From positions 5,159,501 through 5,223,500 of the forward strand of contig JAWQEG010000286.1 of the NCBI GenBank assembly GCA_033782935.1: a DNA stretch of 64,000 nt, written 5' to 3'. The notes below the pieces were generated by a model. The model did no database searches. It was not told where the DNA came from and worked only from the letters and a program-made list of their open reading frames with translations. Made by a program: the position numbers and the translations under genes. The stretch is from Petrolisthes cinctipes (lineage: Eukaryota > Arthropoda > Malacostraca > Decapoda > Porcellanidae). This document shows positions 1-10,640 of the stretch, piece after piece (within the stretch, counting starts at the first letter, position 1; the number at the start of each line of letters is the position of its first letter).

Positions 1-817
1 AATGTTTTCAAAATATAGGCTCAAAACATGCTCAAAATCGATATTTTAGGTGCCCAAAATTCGATATGTGCATGCATCTTCTGTACTCGTTTATATCTCA
101 AATTCAGGCTCAAAACACCCGAAAATTCGATATTTTGGGGTCCCAGAAGCGATCTGTACATGCCTTCTCCGTGTTAGAGTATTTTCAAAATACATGCCCA
201 AAACATGCTGAAAATCGATATTTTAGATGCCCAAAGTCAATATGTGCATGTATCTTCTGTACCCGTTTATATCTCAAATTCAGGCTCAAAACCCCCGAAA
301 ATTCAATATTTTGAGGTCCCAGAAGCAATCTGTACATGCCTACTCAGTGCTAGAATATTTTTAAAATATAGGCTAAAAACATGCTAAAAATCGATCTTTT
401 AGGTGCAAAAAAGTCGATATCTCAAATTCAGTCCCAAAACACCCGAAAATTCGATATTTAGGGGTCCCAGAAGCGATCTGTACATGCCTACTCCGTGTTA
501 GAGTATTTTCAAAATACAGGCCAAAAACATACTGTAAATCGATCTTTTAGGTGCCCAAAAGTCGATATGTGCATGTATCTTCTGTACCCGTTTATATCTC
601 AAATTCTGGCCCTGAACACCCGAAAAATCAATTTTTGGGGTCCCAGAAGCAATCTGTCATGCCTACTCAGTGCTAGAATATTTTCAAAATATAGGCTAAA
701 AACATGCTAAAAATCGATATTTTAGGTGCCAAAAAGTCGATATCTCAAATTATGGCCCAAAACACCCGAAAATTCGATATTTAGGGGTCCCAGAAGCGAT
801 CTGTACATGCCTACTCC
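1..817. repeat. Left-edge partial copy of the 2157-bp HOR
   Basis: Bases 1-817 correspond to 2659-3475 and 4816-5632 (offset 2658 to the first). The monomer at 495 and its dimer partner ending at 817 match those at 3153 and 5310, including the one-base losses in the ATTCAATTTTTGG and CTGTCATGCC stretches that make this dimer 323 bp instead of about 325. The window edge truncates the unit on the left. Confidence 0.85.
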
Positions 818-1318
818 GTGTTAGAGTATTTTCAAAATACTGGCCCAAAACATGCTCAAAATCGATGTTTTAGGTGCCAAAAAGTCGATATGTGCATGCA
901 TCTTCAGTACCCGTTTATATCTCAAATTCAGGCTCAAAACACCCGAAAATTCGATATTTTGGGGTCCCAGAAGCGATCTGTACATGCCTACTCTGTGTTA
1001 GAGTATTTTCAAAATACAGGCCCAAAACATGCTGAAAATCGATATTTTAGATGCCCAAAGTCAATATGTGCATGTATCTTCTGTACATGTTTATATCTCA
1101 AATTCAGTCTCAAAAACAACCGAAAATTCAATATTTTGGGGTCCCAGAAGCAATCTGTACATGCCTACTCAGTGCTAGAATATTTTTAAAATATAGGCTC
1201 AAAACATGCTAAAAATCGATATTTTATGTGCGTAAAGGCGATATCTCAAATTAAGTCCCAAAACACCCGAAAATTCGATATTTAGGGGTCCCAGAAGCGA
1301 TCTGTACATGCGTACTCC
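818..1318. repeat. 501-bp A-A-B trimer separating HOR copies
   Basis: Two 177-bp monomers (818 and 995) are followed by a 147-bp short monomer (1172-1318) of the TGCGTAAAGGCG subtype. This extra trimer accounts for why the left-edge copy lies 2658 bp rather than 2157 bp before its next match. It resembles the trimers at 5633 and 8638 more than the adjacent 1319 unit. Confidence 0.8.
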
Positions 1319-3475
1319 GTGTTAGAGTATTTTCAAAATACAGGCCCAAAACATGCTCAAAATCGATGTTTTAGGTGCCCAAAAGTCGATATGTGCATGC
1401 ATCTTCAGTACCCGTTTATATCTCAAATTCAGGCTCAAAACACCCGAAAATTCGATATTTTGGGGTCTCAGAAGCGATCTGTACATGCCTACTCCGAGTT
1501 AGAGTATTTTCAAAATACAGGCCCAAAACATGCTGAAAATCGATATTTTAGATGCCCAAAGTCAATATGTGCATGTATCTTCTGTACCCGTTTATATCTC
1601 AAATTCAGGCTCAAAACACCCGAAAATTCAATATTTTAGGGTCCCAGAAGCAATCTGTACATGCCTACTCAGTGCTAGAATATTTTGAATAAATATAGAC
1701 TAAAAACATGATAAAAATCGATATTTTGGGTGCCAAAAAGTCGATATCTCAAATTAAGGCCCAAAACACCCGAAAATTCGATATTTAGGGGTCCCAAAAG
1801 CGATCTGTACATGCCTACTACGTGTTAGAGTATTTTCAAAATACAGGCCAAAAACATACTGAAAATCGATCTTTTAGGTGCCCAAAAGTCGATATGTGCA
1901 TGCATCTTCTGTTCCCTTTTATATCTCAAATTCTGGCTCTAAACACCCGAAAATTCGATATTTTTGGGTCCCAGAAGCGATCTGTACATGCCTACTCAGT
2001 GCTAGAATATTTTCAAAATATAGGCTAAAAACATGCTAAAAATCGATATTTTAAGTGCTTAATTAAAGGCGATATCTCAAATTCAGGCCCAAAACACCCG
2101 AAAATTCGATATTTAGGGGTCCCAGAAGCGATCTGTACATGCCTACTCCGTGTTAGAGTATTTTCAAAATACAGGCCAAAAACATACTGAAAATCGATCT
2201 TTTAGGTGCCCAAAAGTCGATAAGTGCATGCATCTTCTGTACCCGTTTATATCTCAAATTCTGGCCCTAAACACCCGAAAATTCAATATTTTGGGGTCCC
2301 AGAAGCAATCTGTACATGCCTACATAGTGCTAGAATATTTTCAAAATATAGGCTAAAAACATGCTAAAAATCTATATTTTAGGTACCAAAAAGTCGATAT
2401 CTCAAATTCAGTCCCAAAACACCCGAAAATTCGATATTTAGGGGTCCCAGAAGCGATCTGTACATGCCCTCTCAGTGTTAGAGTATTTTCAAAATACAGG
2501 CCAAAAACATACTGAAAATCGATCTTTTAGGTGCCCAAGAGACGATATGTGCATGCATCTTCTGTACTCGTTTATATCTCAAATTCAGGCTCAAAACACC
2601 CAAAAATTCGAAATTTTGGATTCCAAGAAGCGATCTGTACAAGCCTACTCAGTGCTAGAATGTTTTCAAAATATAGGCTCAAAACATGCTCAAAATCGAT
2701 ATTTTAGGTGCCCAAAATTCGATATGTGCATGCATCTTCTGTACTCGTTTATATCTCAAATTCTGGCTCAAAACACCCGAAAATTCTATATTTTGGGGTC
2801 CCAGAAGCGATCTGTACATGCCTTCTCCGTGTTAGAGTATTTTCAAAATACATGCCCAAAACATGCTGAAAATCGATATTTTAGATGCCCAAAGTCAATA
2901 TGTGCATGTATCTTCTGTACACGTTTATATCTCAAATTCAGGCTCAAAACCCCCGAAAATTCAATATTTTGGGGTCCCAGAAGCAATCTGTACATGCCTA
3001 CTCAGTGCTAGAATATTTTCAAAATATAGGCTAAAAACATGCTAAAAATCGATCTTTTAGGTGCAAAAAAGTCGATATCTCAAATTCAGTCCCAAAACAT
3101 CCGAAAATTCGATATTTAGGGGTCCCAGAAGCGATCTGTACATGCCTACTCCGTGTTAGAGTATTTTCAAAATACAGGCCAAAAACATACTGTAAATCGA
3201 TCTTTTAGGTGCCCAAAAGTAGATATGTGCATGCATCTTCTGTACCCGTTTATATCTCAAATTCTGGCCCTGAACACCCGAAAATTCAATTTTTGGGGTC
3301 CCAGAAGCAATCTGTCATGCCTACTCAGTGCTAGAATATTTTCAAAATATAGGCTAAAAACATGCTAAAAATCGATCTTTTAGGTGCAAAAAAGTCGATA
3401 TCTCAAATTAAGTCCCAAAACACCCGAAAATTCGATATTTAGGGGTCCCAGAAGCGATCTGTACATGCGTACTCC
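1319..3475. repeat. 2157-bp HOR, copy 1 (13 monomers)
   Basis: The internal order is a 503-bp trimer (1319), dimers of 328 bp (1822) and 325 bp (2150), a 678-bp tetramer (2475) and a 323-bp dimer (3153). The 503-bp trimer includes a short monomer with the GAATAAATATAG insertion near 1686. The same order with the same spacings repeats in 3476-5632. Only scattered single-base differences are visible, for example near 1655/3812 and 1819/3976. Confidence 0.9.
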
Positions 3476-5632
3476 GTGTTAGAGTATTTTCAAAATACAG
3501 GCCCAAAACATGCTCAAAATCGATGTTTTAGGTGCCCAAAAGTCGATATGTGCATGCATCTTCAGTACCCGTTTATATCTCAAATTCAGGCTCAAAACAC
3601 CCGAAAATTCGATATTTTGGGGTCTCAGAAGCGATCTGTACATGCCTACTCCGAGTTAGAGTATTTTCAAAATACAGGCCCAAAACATGCTGAAAATCGA
3701 TATTTTAGATGCCCAAAGTCAATATGTGCATGTATCTTCTGTACCCGTTTATATCTCAAATTCAGGCTCAAAACACCCGAAAATTCAATATTTTAGGGTC
3801 CCAGAAGCAATCTATACATGCCTACTCAGTGCTAGAATATTTTGAATAAATATAGACTAAAAACATGATAAAAATCGATATTTTGGGTGCCAAAAAGTCG
3901 ATATCTCAAATTAAGGCCCAAAACACCCGAAAATTCGATATTTAGGGGTCCCAAAAGCGATCTGTACATGCCTACTCCGTGTTAGAGTATTTTCAAAATA
4001 CAGGCCAAAAACATACTGAAAATCGATCTTTTAGGTGCCCAAAAGTCGATATGTGCATGCATCTTCTGTTCCCTTTTATATCTCAAATTCTGGCTCTAAA
4101 CACCCGAAAATTCGATATTTTTGGGTCCCAGAAGCGATCTGTACATGCCTACTCAGTGCTAGAATATTTTCAAAATATAGGCTAAAAACATGCTAAAAAT
4201 CGATATTTTAAGTGCTTAATTAAAGGCGATATCTCAAATTCAGGCCCAAAACACCCGAAAATTCGATATTTAGGGGTCCCAGAAGCGATCTGTACATGCC
4301 TACTCCGTGTTAGAGTATTTTCAAAATACAGGCCAAAAACATACTGAAAATCGATCTTTTAGGTGCCCAAAAGTCGATAAGTGCATGCATCTTCTGTACC
4401 CGTTTATATCTCAAATTCTGGCCCTAAACACCCGAAAATTCAATATTTTGGGGTCCCAGAAGCAATCTGTACATGCCTACATAGTGCTAGAATATTTTCA
4501 AAATATAGGCTAAAAACATGCTAAAAATCTATATTTTAGGTACCAAAAAGTCGATATCTCAAATTCAGTCCCAAAACACCCGAAAATTCGATATTTAGGG
4601 GTCCCAGAAGAGATCTGTACATGCCCTCTCAGTGTTAGAGTATTTTCAAAATACAGGCCAAAAACATACTGAAAATCGATCTTTTAGGTGCCCAAGAGAC
4701 GATATGTGCATGCATCTTCTGTACTCGTTTATATCTCAAATTCAGGCTCAAAACACCCAAAAATTCGAAATTTTGGATTCCAAGAAGCGATCTGTACAAG
4801 CCTACTCAGTGCTAGAATGTTTTCAAAATATAGGCTCAAAACATGCTCAAAATCGATATTTTAGGTGCCCAAAATTCGATATGTGCATGCATCTTCTGTA
4901 CTCGTTTATATCTCAAATTCAGGCTCAAAACACCCGAAAATTCTATATTTTGGGGTCCCAGAAGCGATCTGTACATGCCTTCTCCGTGTTAGAGTATTTT
5001 CAAAATACATGCCCAAAACATGCTGAAAATCGATATTTTAGATGCCCAAAGTCAATATGTGCATGTATCTTCTGTACACGTTTATATCTCAAATTCAGGC
5101 TCAAAACCCCCGAAAATTCAATATTTTGGGGTCCAAGAAGCAATCTGTACATGCCTACTCAGTGCTAGAATATTTTCAAAATATAGGCTAAAAACATGCT
5201 AAAAATCGATCTTTTAGGTGCAAAAAAGTCGATATCTCAAATTCAGTCCCAAAACATCCGAAAATTCGATATTTAGGGGTCCCAGAAGCGATCTGTACAT
5301 GCCTACTCCGTGTTAGAGTATTTTCAAAATACAGGCCAAAAACATACTGTAAATCGATCTTTTAGGTGCCCAAAAGTAGATATGTGCATGCATCTTCTGT
5401 ACCCGTTTATATCTCAAATTCTGGCCCTGAACACCCGAAAATTCAATTTTTGGGGTCCTAGAAGCAATCTGTCATGCCTACTCAGTGCTAGAATATTTTC
5501 AAAATATAGGCTAAAAACATGCTAAAAATCGATATTTTAGGTGCCAAAAAGTCGATATCTCAAATTATGGCCCAAAACACCCGAAAATTCGATATTTAGG
5601 GGTCCCAGAAGCGATCTGTACATGCCTACTCC
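3476..5632. repeat. 2157-bp HOR, copy 2
   Basis: This copy matches 1319-3475 at a constant offset of 2157, with monomer starts at 3476, 3979, 4307, 4632 and 5310. Differences found by eye are single substitutions, such as CTGG to CAGG near 4920 and CCCAG to CCAAG near 5134. That degree of identity across 13 monomers points to recent tandem duplication. After 5632 the following unit switches to the 501-bp trimer type. Confidence 0.9.
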
Positions 5633-8600
5633 GTGTTAGAGTATTTTCAAAATACAGGCCCAAAACATGCTCAAAATCGATGTTTTAGGTGCCAAAAAGT
5701 CGATATGTGCATGCATCTTCAGTACCCGTTTATATCTCAAATTCAGGCTCAAAACACCCGAATATTCGATATTTTGGGGTCCCAGAAGCGATCTGTACAT
5801 GCCTACTCTGTGTTAGAGTATTTTCAAAATACAGGCCCAAAACATGCTGAAAATCGATATTTTAGATGCCCAAAGTCAATATGTGCATGTATCTTCTGTA
5901 CCCGTTTATATCTCAAATTCAGGCTCAAAACACCCGAAAATTCAATATTTTGGGGTCCCAGAAGCAATCTGTACATGCCTACTCAGTGCTAAAATATTTT
6001 TAAAATATAGGCTCAAAACATGCTAAAAATCGATATTTTAGGTGCGTAAAGGCGATATCTCAAATTCAGTCCCAAAACACCCGAAAATTCGATATTTAGG
6101 GGTCCCAGAAGCGATCTGTACATGCGTACTCCGTGTTAGAGTATTTTCAAATTACAGGCCCAAAACATGCTCAAAATCGATGTTTTAGGTGCCCAAAAGT
6201 CGATATGTGCATGCATCTTCAGTACCCGTTTATATCTCAAATTCAGGCTCAAAACACCCGAAAATTCGATACTTTGGGGTCTCAGAAGCGATCTGTACAT
6301 GCCTACTCCTAGTTAGAGTATTTTCAAAATACAAACCCAAAACATGCTGAAAATCGATATTTTAGATGCCCAAAGTCAATATGTGCATGTATCTTCTGTA
6401 CCCGTTTATATCTCAAATTCAGGCTCAAAACACCCGAAAATTCATTATTTTGAGGTCCCAGAAGCAATCTGTACATACCTACTTAGTGCTAGAATATTTT
6501 CAAAATATAGGCTAAAAACATGCTAAAAATCTATATTTTAGGTACCAAAAAGTCGATATCTCAAATTCAGTCCCAAAACACCCGAAAATTCGATATTTAG
6601 GGGTCCCAGAAGTGATCTGTACATGCCCACTCAGTGTTAGAGTATTTTCAAAATACAGGCCAAAAACATACTGAAAATCGTTCTTTTAGGTGCCCAAGAG
6701 ACGATATGTGCATGCATCTTCTGTACTCGTTTATATCTCAAATTCAGGCTCAAAACACCCAAAAATTCGATATTTTGGAGTCCCAGAAGCGATCTGTACA
6801 TGCCTACTCAGTGCTAAAATATTTTCAAAATATAGGCTAAAAACATGCTAAAAATCGATATTTTAGGTGCCAAAAAGTCGATATCTCAAATTCAGTCCAA
6901 AAACACCCAAAAATTCGATATTTAGGGGTCCCAGAAGGGATTTGTACATGCCTACTCCATGTTAGAGTATTTTCAAAATACAGCCCAAAAAAATACCTAA
7001 AATCGATCTTTTAGGTGCCCAATAGTCGATATGTGCATGCATCTTCATTACCCGTTTATATCTCAAATTCAGGCTCAAAACACCCGAAAATTCGATATTT
7101 TGGGGTCTCAGAAGCGATCTGTACATGCCTACTCCTAGTTAGAGTATTTTCAAAACACAGGCCCAAAACATGCTGAAAATCGATATTTTAGATGCCCAAA
7201 GTCAATATGTGCATGTATCTTCTGTACCCGTTTATATCTCAAATTCAGGCTCAAAACACCCGAAAATTCATTATTTAGGGGTCCCAGAAGCAATCTGTAC
7301 ATGCCTACTTAGTGCTAGAATATTTTCAAAATATAAGCTAAAAACATGCTAAAAATCTATATTTTAGGTACCAAAAAGTCGATATCTCAAATTCAGTCCC
7401 AAAACACCCGAAAATTCGATATTTAGGGGTCCCAGAAGCGATCTGTACATGCCCACTCAGTGTTAGAGTATTTTCAAAATACAGGCCAAAAACATACTGA
7501 AAATCGTTCTTTTAGGTGCCCAAGAGACGATATGTGCATGCATCTTCTGTACTCGTTTATATCTCAAATTCAGGCTCAAAACACCCAAAAATTCGATATT
7601 TTGCAGTCCCAGAAGCGATCTGTACAAGCCTACTCAGTGCTAGAATGTTTTCAAAATATAGGCTCAAAACATGCTCAAAATCGATATTTTTGGTGCCCAA
7701 AATTCGATATGTGCATGCATCTTCTGTACTCGTTTATATCTCAAATTCAGGCTCAAAACACCCGAAAATTCTATATTTTGGGGTCCCAGAAGCGATCTGT
7801 ACATGCCTTCTCCGTGTTAGAGTATTTTCAAAATACATGCCCAAAACATGCTGAAAATCGATATTTTAGATGCCCAAAGTCAATATGTGCATGTATCTTC
7901 TGTACCCGTTTATATCTCAAATTCATGCTCAAAACCCCCGAAAATTCAATATTTTGAGGTCCCAGAAGCAATCTGTACATGCCTACTCAGTGCTAGAATA
8001 TTTTCAAAATATAGGCTAAAAACATGCTAAAAATCGATCTTTTAGGTGCAAAAAAGTCGATATCTCAAATTCAGTCCCAAAACACCCGAAAATTCGATAT
8101 TTAGGGGTCCCAAAAGCGATCTGTACATGCCTACTCCGTGTTAGAGTATTTTCTAAATACAGGCCAAAAACATACTGTAAATCGATCTTTTAGGTGCCCA
8201 AAAGTCGATATGTGCATGCATCTTCTGTACCAGTTTATATCTCAAATTCAGGCTCAAAACACCCGAAAATTCGATATTTTGGGGTCCTAGAAGCGATCTG
8301 TACATGCCTACTCTGTGTTAGAGTATTTTCAAAATACAGGCCCAAAACATGCTGAAAATCGATATTTTAGATGCCCAAAGTCAATATGTGCATGTATCTT
8401 CTGTACCCGTTTATATCTCAAATTCAGGCTCAAAACACCCGAAAATTCAATATTTTGGGGTCCCAGAAGCAATCTGTACATGCCTACTCAGTGCTAGAAT
8501 ATTTTTAAAATATAGGCTCAAAACATGCTAAAAATCGATATTTTAGGTGCGTAAAGGCGATATTTCAAATTCAGTCCCAAAACACCCGAAAATTCGATAT

Positions 8601-9638
8601 TTAGGGGTCCCAGAAACGATCTGTACATGCCTACTCCGTGTTAGAGTATTTTCAAAATACAGGCCCAAAACATGCTCAAAATCGATGTTTTAGGTGCCAA
8701 AAAGTCGATATGTGCATGCATCTTCAGTACCCGTTTATATCTCAAATTCAGGCTCAAAACACCCGAATATTCGATATTTTGGGGTCCCAGAAGCGATCTG
8801 TACATGCCTACTCTGTGTTAGAGTATTTTCAAAATACAGGCCCAAAACATGCTGAAAATCGATATTTTAGATGCCCAAAGTCAATATGTGCATGTATCTT
8901 CTGTACCCGTTTATATCTCAAATTCAGGCTCAAAACACCCGAAAATTCAATATTTTAGGGTCCCAGAAGCAATCTGTACATGCCTACTCAGTGCTAAAAT
9001 ATTTTTAAAATATAGGCTCAAAACATGCTAAAAATCGATATTTTAGGTGCGTAAAGGCGATATCTCAAATTCAGTCCCAAAACACCCGAAAATTCGATAT
9101 TTAGGGGTCCCAGAAGCGATCTGTACATGCGTACTCCGTGTTAGAGTATTTTCAAAATACAGGCCCAAAACATGCTCAAAATCGATGTTTTAGGTGCCCA
9201 AAAGTCGATATGTGCATGCATCTTCAGTACCCGTTTATATCTCAAATTCAGGCTCAAAACACCCGAAAATTCGATATTTTGGGGTCTCAGAAGCGATCTG
9301 TACATGCCTACTCCGAGTTAGAGTATTTTCAAAATACAGGCCCAAAACATGCTAAAAATCGATATTTTAGATGCCCAAAGTCAATATGTGCATGTATCTT
9401 CTGTACCCGTTTATATCTCAAATTTAGGCTCAAAACACCCGAAAATTCATTATTTTGGGGTCCCAGAAGCAATCTGTACATGCCTACTCAGTGCTAAAAT
9501 ATTTTTAAAATATAGGCTAAAAACATGCTAAAAATCGATATTTTAGGTGCCAAAAAGTCGATATCTCAAATTCAGTCCAAAAACACCCAAAAATTCGATA
9601 TTTAGGGTTCCCAGAAGGGATTTGTACATGCCTACTCC

Positions 9639-9815
9639 ATGTTAGAGTATTTTCAAAATACAGCCCAAAAAAATACCTAAAATCGATCTTTTAGGTGCCC
9701 AATAGTCGATATGTGCATGCATCTTCAGTACCCGTTTATATCTCAAATTCAGGTTCAAAACACCCGAAAATTCGATATTTTGGGGTCTCAGAAGCGATCT
9801 GTACATGCCTACTCC
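9639..9815 (+). repeat. Reference full-length monomer, class A1 (177 bp)
   Basis: This is one representative of the commonest full monomer. In order it carries the dyad GTATTTTCAAAATAC, an AAAATCGAT block (in most A1 copies preceded by AAAACATGCT; this copy has the cagcccaaaaaaatacct variant), a GTCGATATG block, the palindrome TGCATGCA, ACCCGTTTATATCTC, AAAACACCCGAAAATTCGAT, GGGGTCTCAGAAG and GATCTGTACATG. The next monomer begins exactly 177 bp later. The 177-bp length is 59 codons, so frames stay open across consecutive copies by arithmetic. A1 usually retains CpG at the GTCGATATG, ATTCGATATT and GCGATCTG positions, unlike A2. Confidence 0.9.
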
Positions 9816-9991
9816 TAGTTAGAGTATTTTCAAAATACAGGCCCAAAACATGCTGAAAATCGATATTTTAGATGCCCAAAGTCAATATGTGCATGTATCT
9901 TCTGTACCCGTTTATATCTCAAATTCAGGCTCAAAACACCCGAAAATTCATTATTTTGGGGTCCCAGAAGCAATCTGTACATGCCTACTTA
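9816..9991 (+). repeat. Reference full-length monomer, class A2 (176 bp)
   Basis: This is the second full monomer of the trimer. It differs from A1 in a linked set of changes: AACATGCTGAAAATCG, TTTAGATGCCC, a one-base-shorter CCCAAAGTCAATATG block, GCATGTATC in place of GCATGCATC, and GCAATCTG in place of GCGATCTG. Several of these are CpG-to-CpA changes. The next monomer begins 176 bp later. The one-base shortening shifts the frame, which is why A2 copies often open a second overlapping short reading frame starting at ATGCTGAAAATC. I interpret A2 as a diverged sister subfamily of A1. Confidence 0.88.
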
Positions 9992-10139
9992 GTGCTAGAA
10001 TATTTTCAAAATATAGGCTAAAAACATGCTAAAAATCTATAGTTTAGGTACCAAAAAGTCGATATCTCAAATTCAGTCCCAAAACACCCGAAAATTCGAT
10101 ATTTAGGGGTCCCAGAAGCGATCTGTACATGCCCACTCA
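9992..10139 (+). repeat. Reference short monomer, class B (148 bp)
   Basis: This monomer starts GTGCTAGAA, carries the A/T version of the dyad (ATATTTTCAAAATAT, 10000-10014), and reads GTCGATAT directly into CTCAAATT at 10065/10066. Full monomers have 29 extra bases at this point, including TGCATGCA and ACCCGTTTATAT. The next monomer starts 148 bp later, and 177 minus 29 is 148. Most B monomers in the left half also carry ATTTAGGGG instead of ATTTTGGGG, which creates an in-frame TAG. Variants with TGCGTAAAGGCGATAT are 147 bp. Confidence 0.9.
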
Positions 10140-10640
10140 GTGTTAGAGTATTTTCAAAATACAGGCCAAAAACATACTGAAAATCGTTCTTTTAGGTGCC
10201 CAAGAGACGATATGTGCATGCATCTTCTGTACTCGTTTATATCTCAAATTCAGGCTCAAAACACCCAAAAATTCGATATTTTGGAGTCCCAGAAGCGATC
10301 TGTACAAGCCTACTCAGTGCTAGAATGTTTTCAAAATACAGGCCCAAAACATGCTGAAAATCGATATTTTAGATGCCCAAAGTCAATATGTGCATGTATC
10401 TTCTGTACCTGTTTAAATCTCAAATTCAGGCTCAAAACACCCGAAAATTCATTATTTTGGGGTCCCAGAAGCAATCTGTACATGCCTACTCAGTGCTAAA
10501 ATATTTTCAAAATATAGGCTAAAAACATGCTAAAAATCGATATTTTAGGTGCCAAAAAGTCGATATCTCAAATTCAGTCCAAAAACACCCAAAAATTCGA
10601 TATTTAGGGGTCCCAGAAGGGATTTGTACATGCCTACTCC

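Larger units (their letters stand above)
5633..10640. repeat. Region dominated by about 501-bp A-A-B trimers
   Basis: Trimer starts recur near 5633, 6133, 6959, 8138, 8638, 9138, 9639 and 10140, spaced 500-501 bp. A dimer (6634) and a 678-bp tetramer (7460) interrupt the series. In 9121-10624 I traced the CTGTACATG anchor at alternating intervals of 177, 176 and 148 bp for three full cycles. Trimers of two variants interleave: one with the GGCCCAAAACATGCTC version and one with CAGCCCAAAAAAATACC, the latter at 6959 and 9639. Confidence 0.88.

Noticed and set aside
3476..5632. Near-identical 2157-bp copies as an assembly artefact
   Set aside because: The copies differ at several scattered bases and a third partial copy exists at 1-817. 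An artefact would more often be identical. Long-read spanning would settle it.
9600..9610. TTTAGGG- or TTTTGGGG-like motifs as telomeric repeats
   Set aside because: The motif occurs about once per monomer within GATATTTAGGGGTCCC or its T variant and is never in tandem, so it is not a telomere tract.
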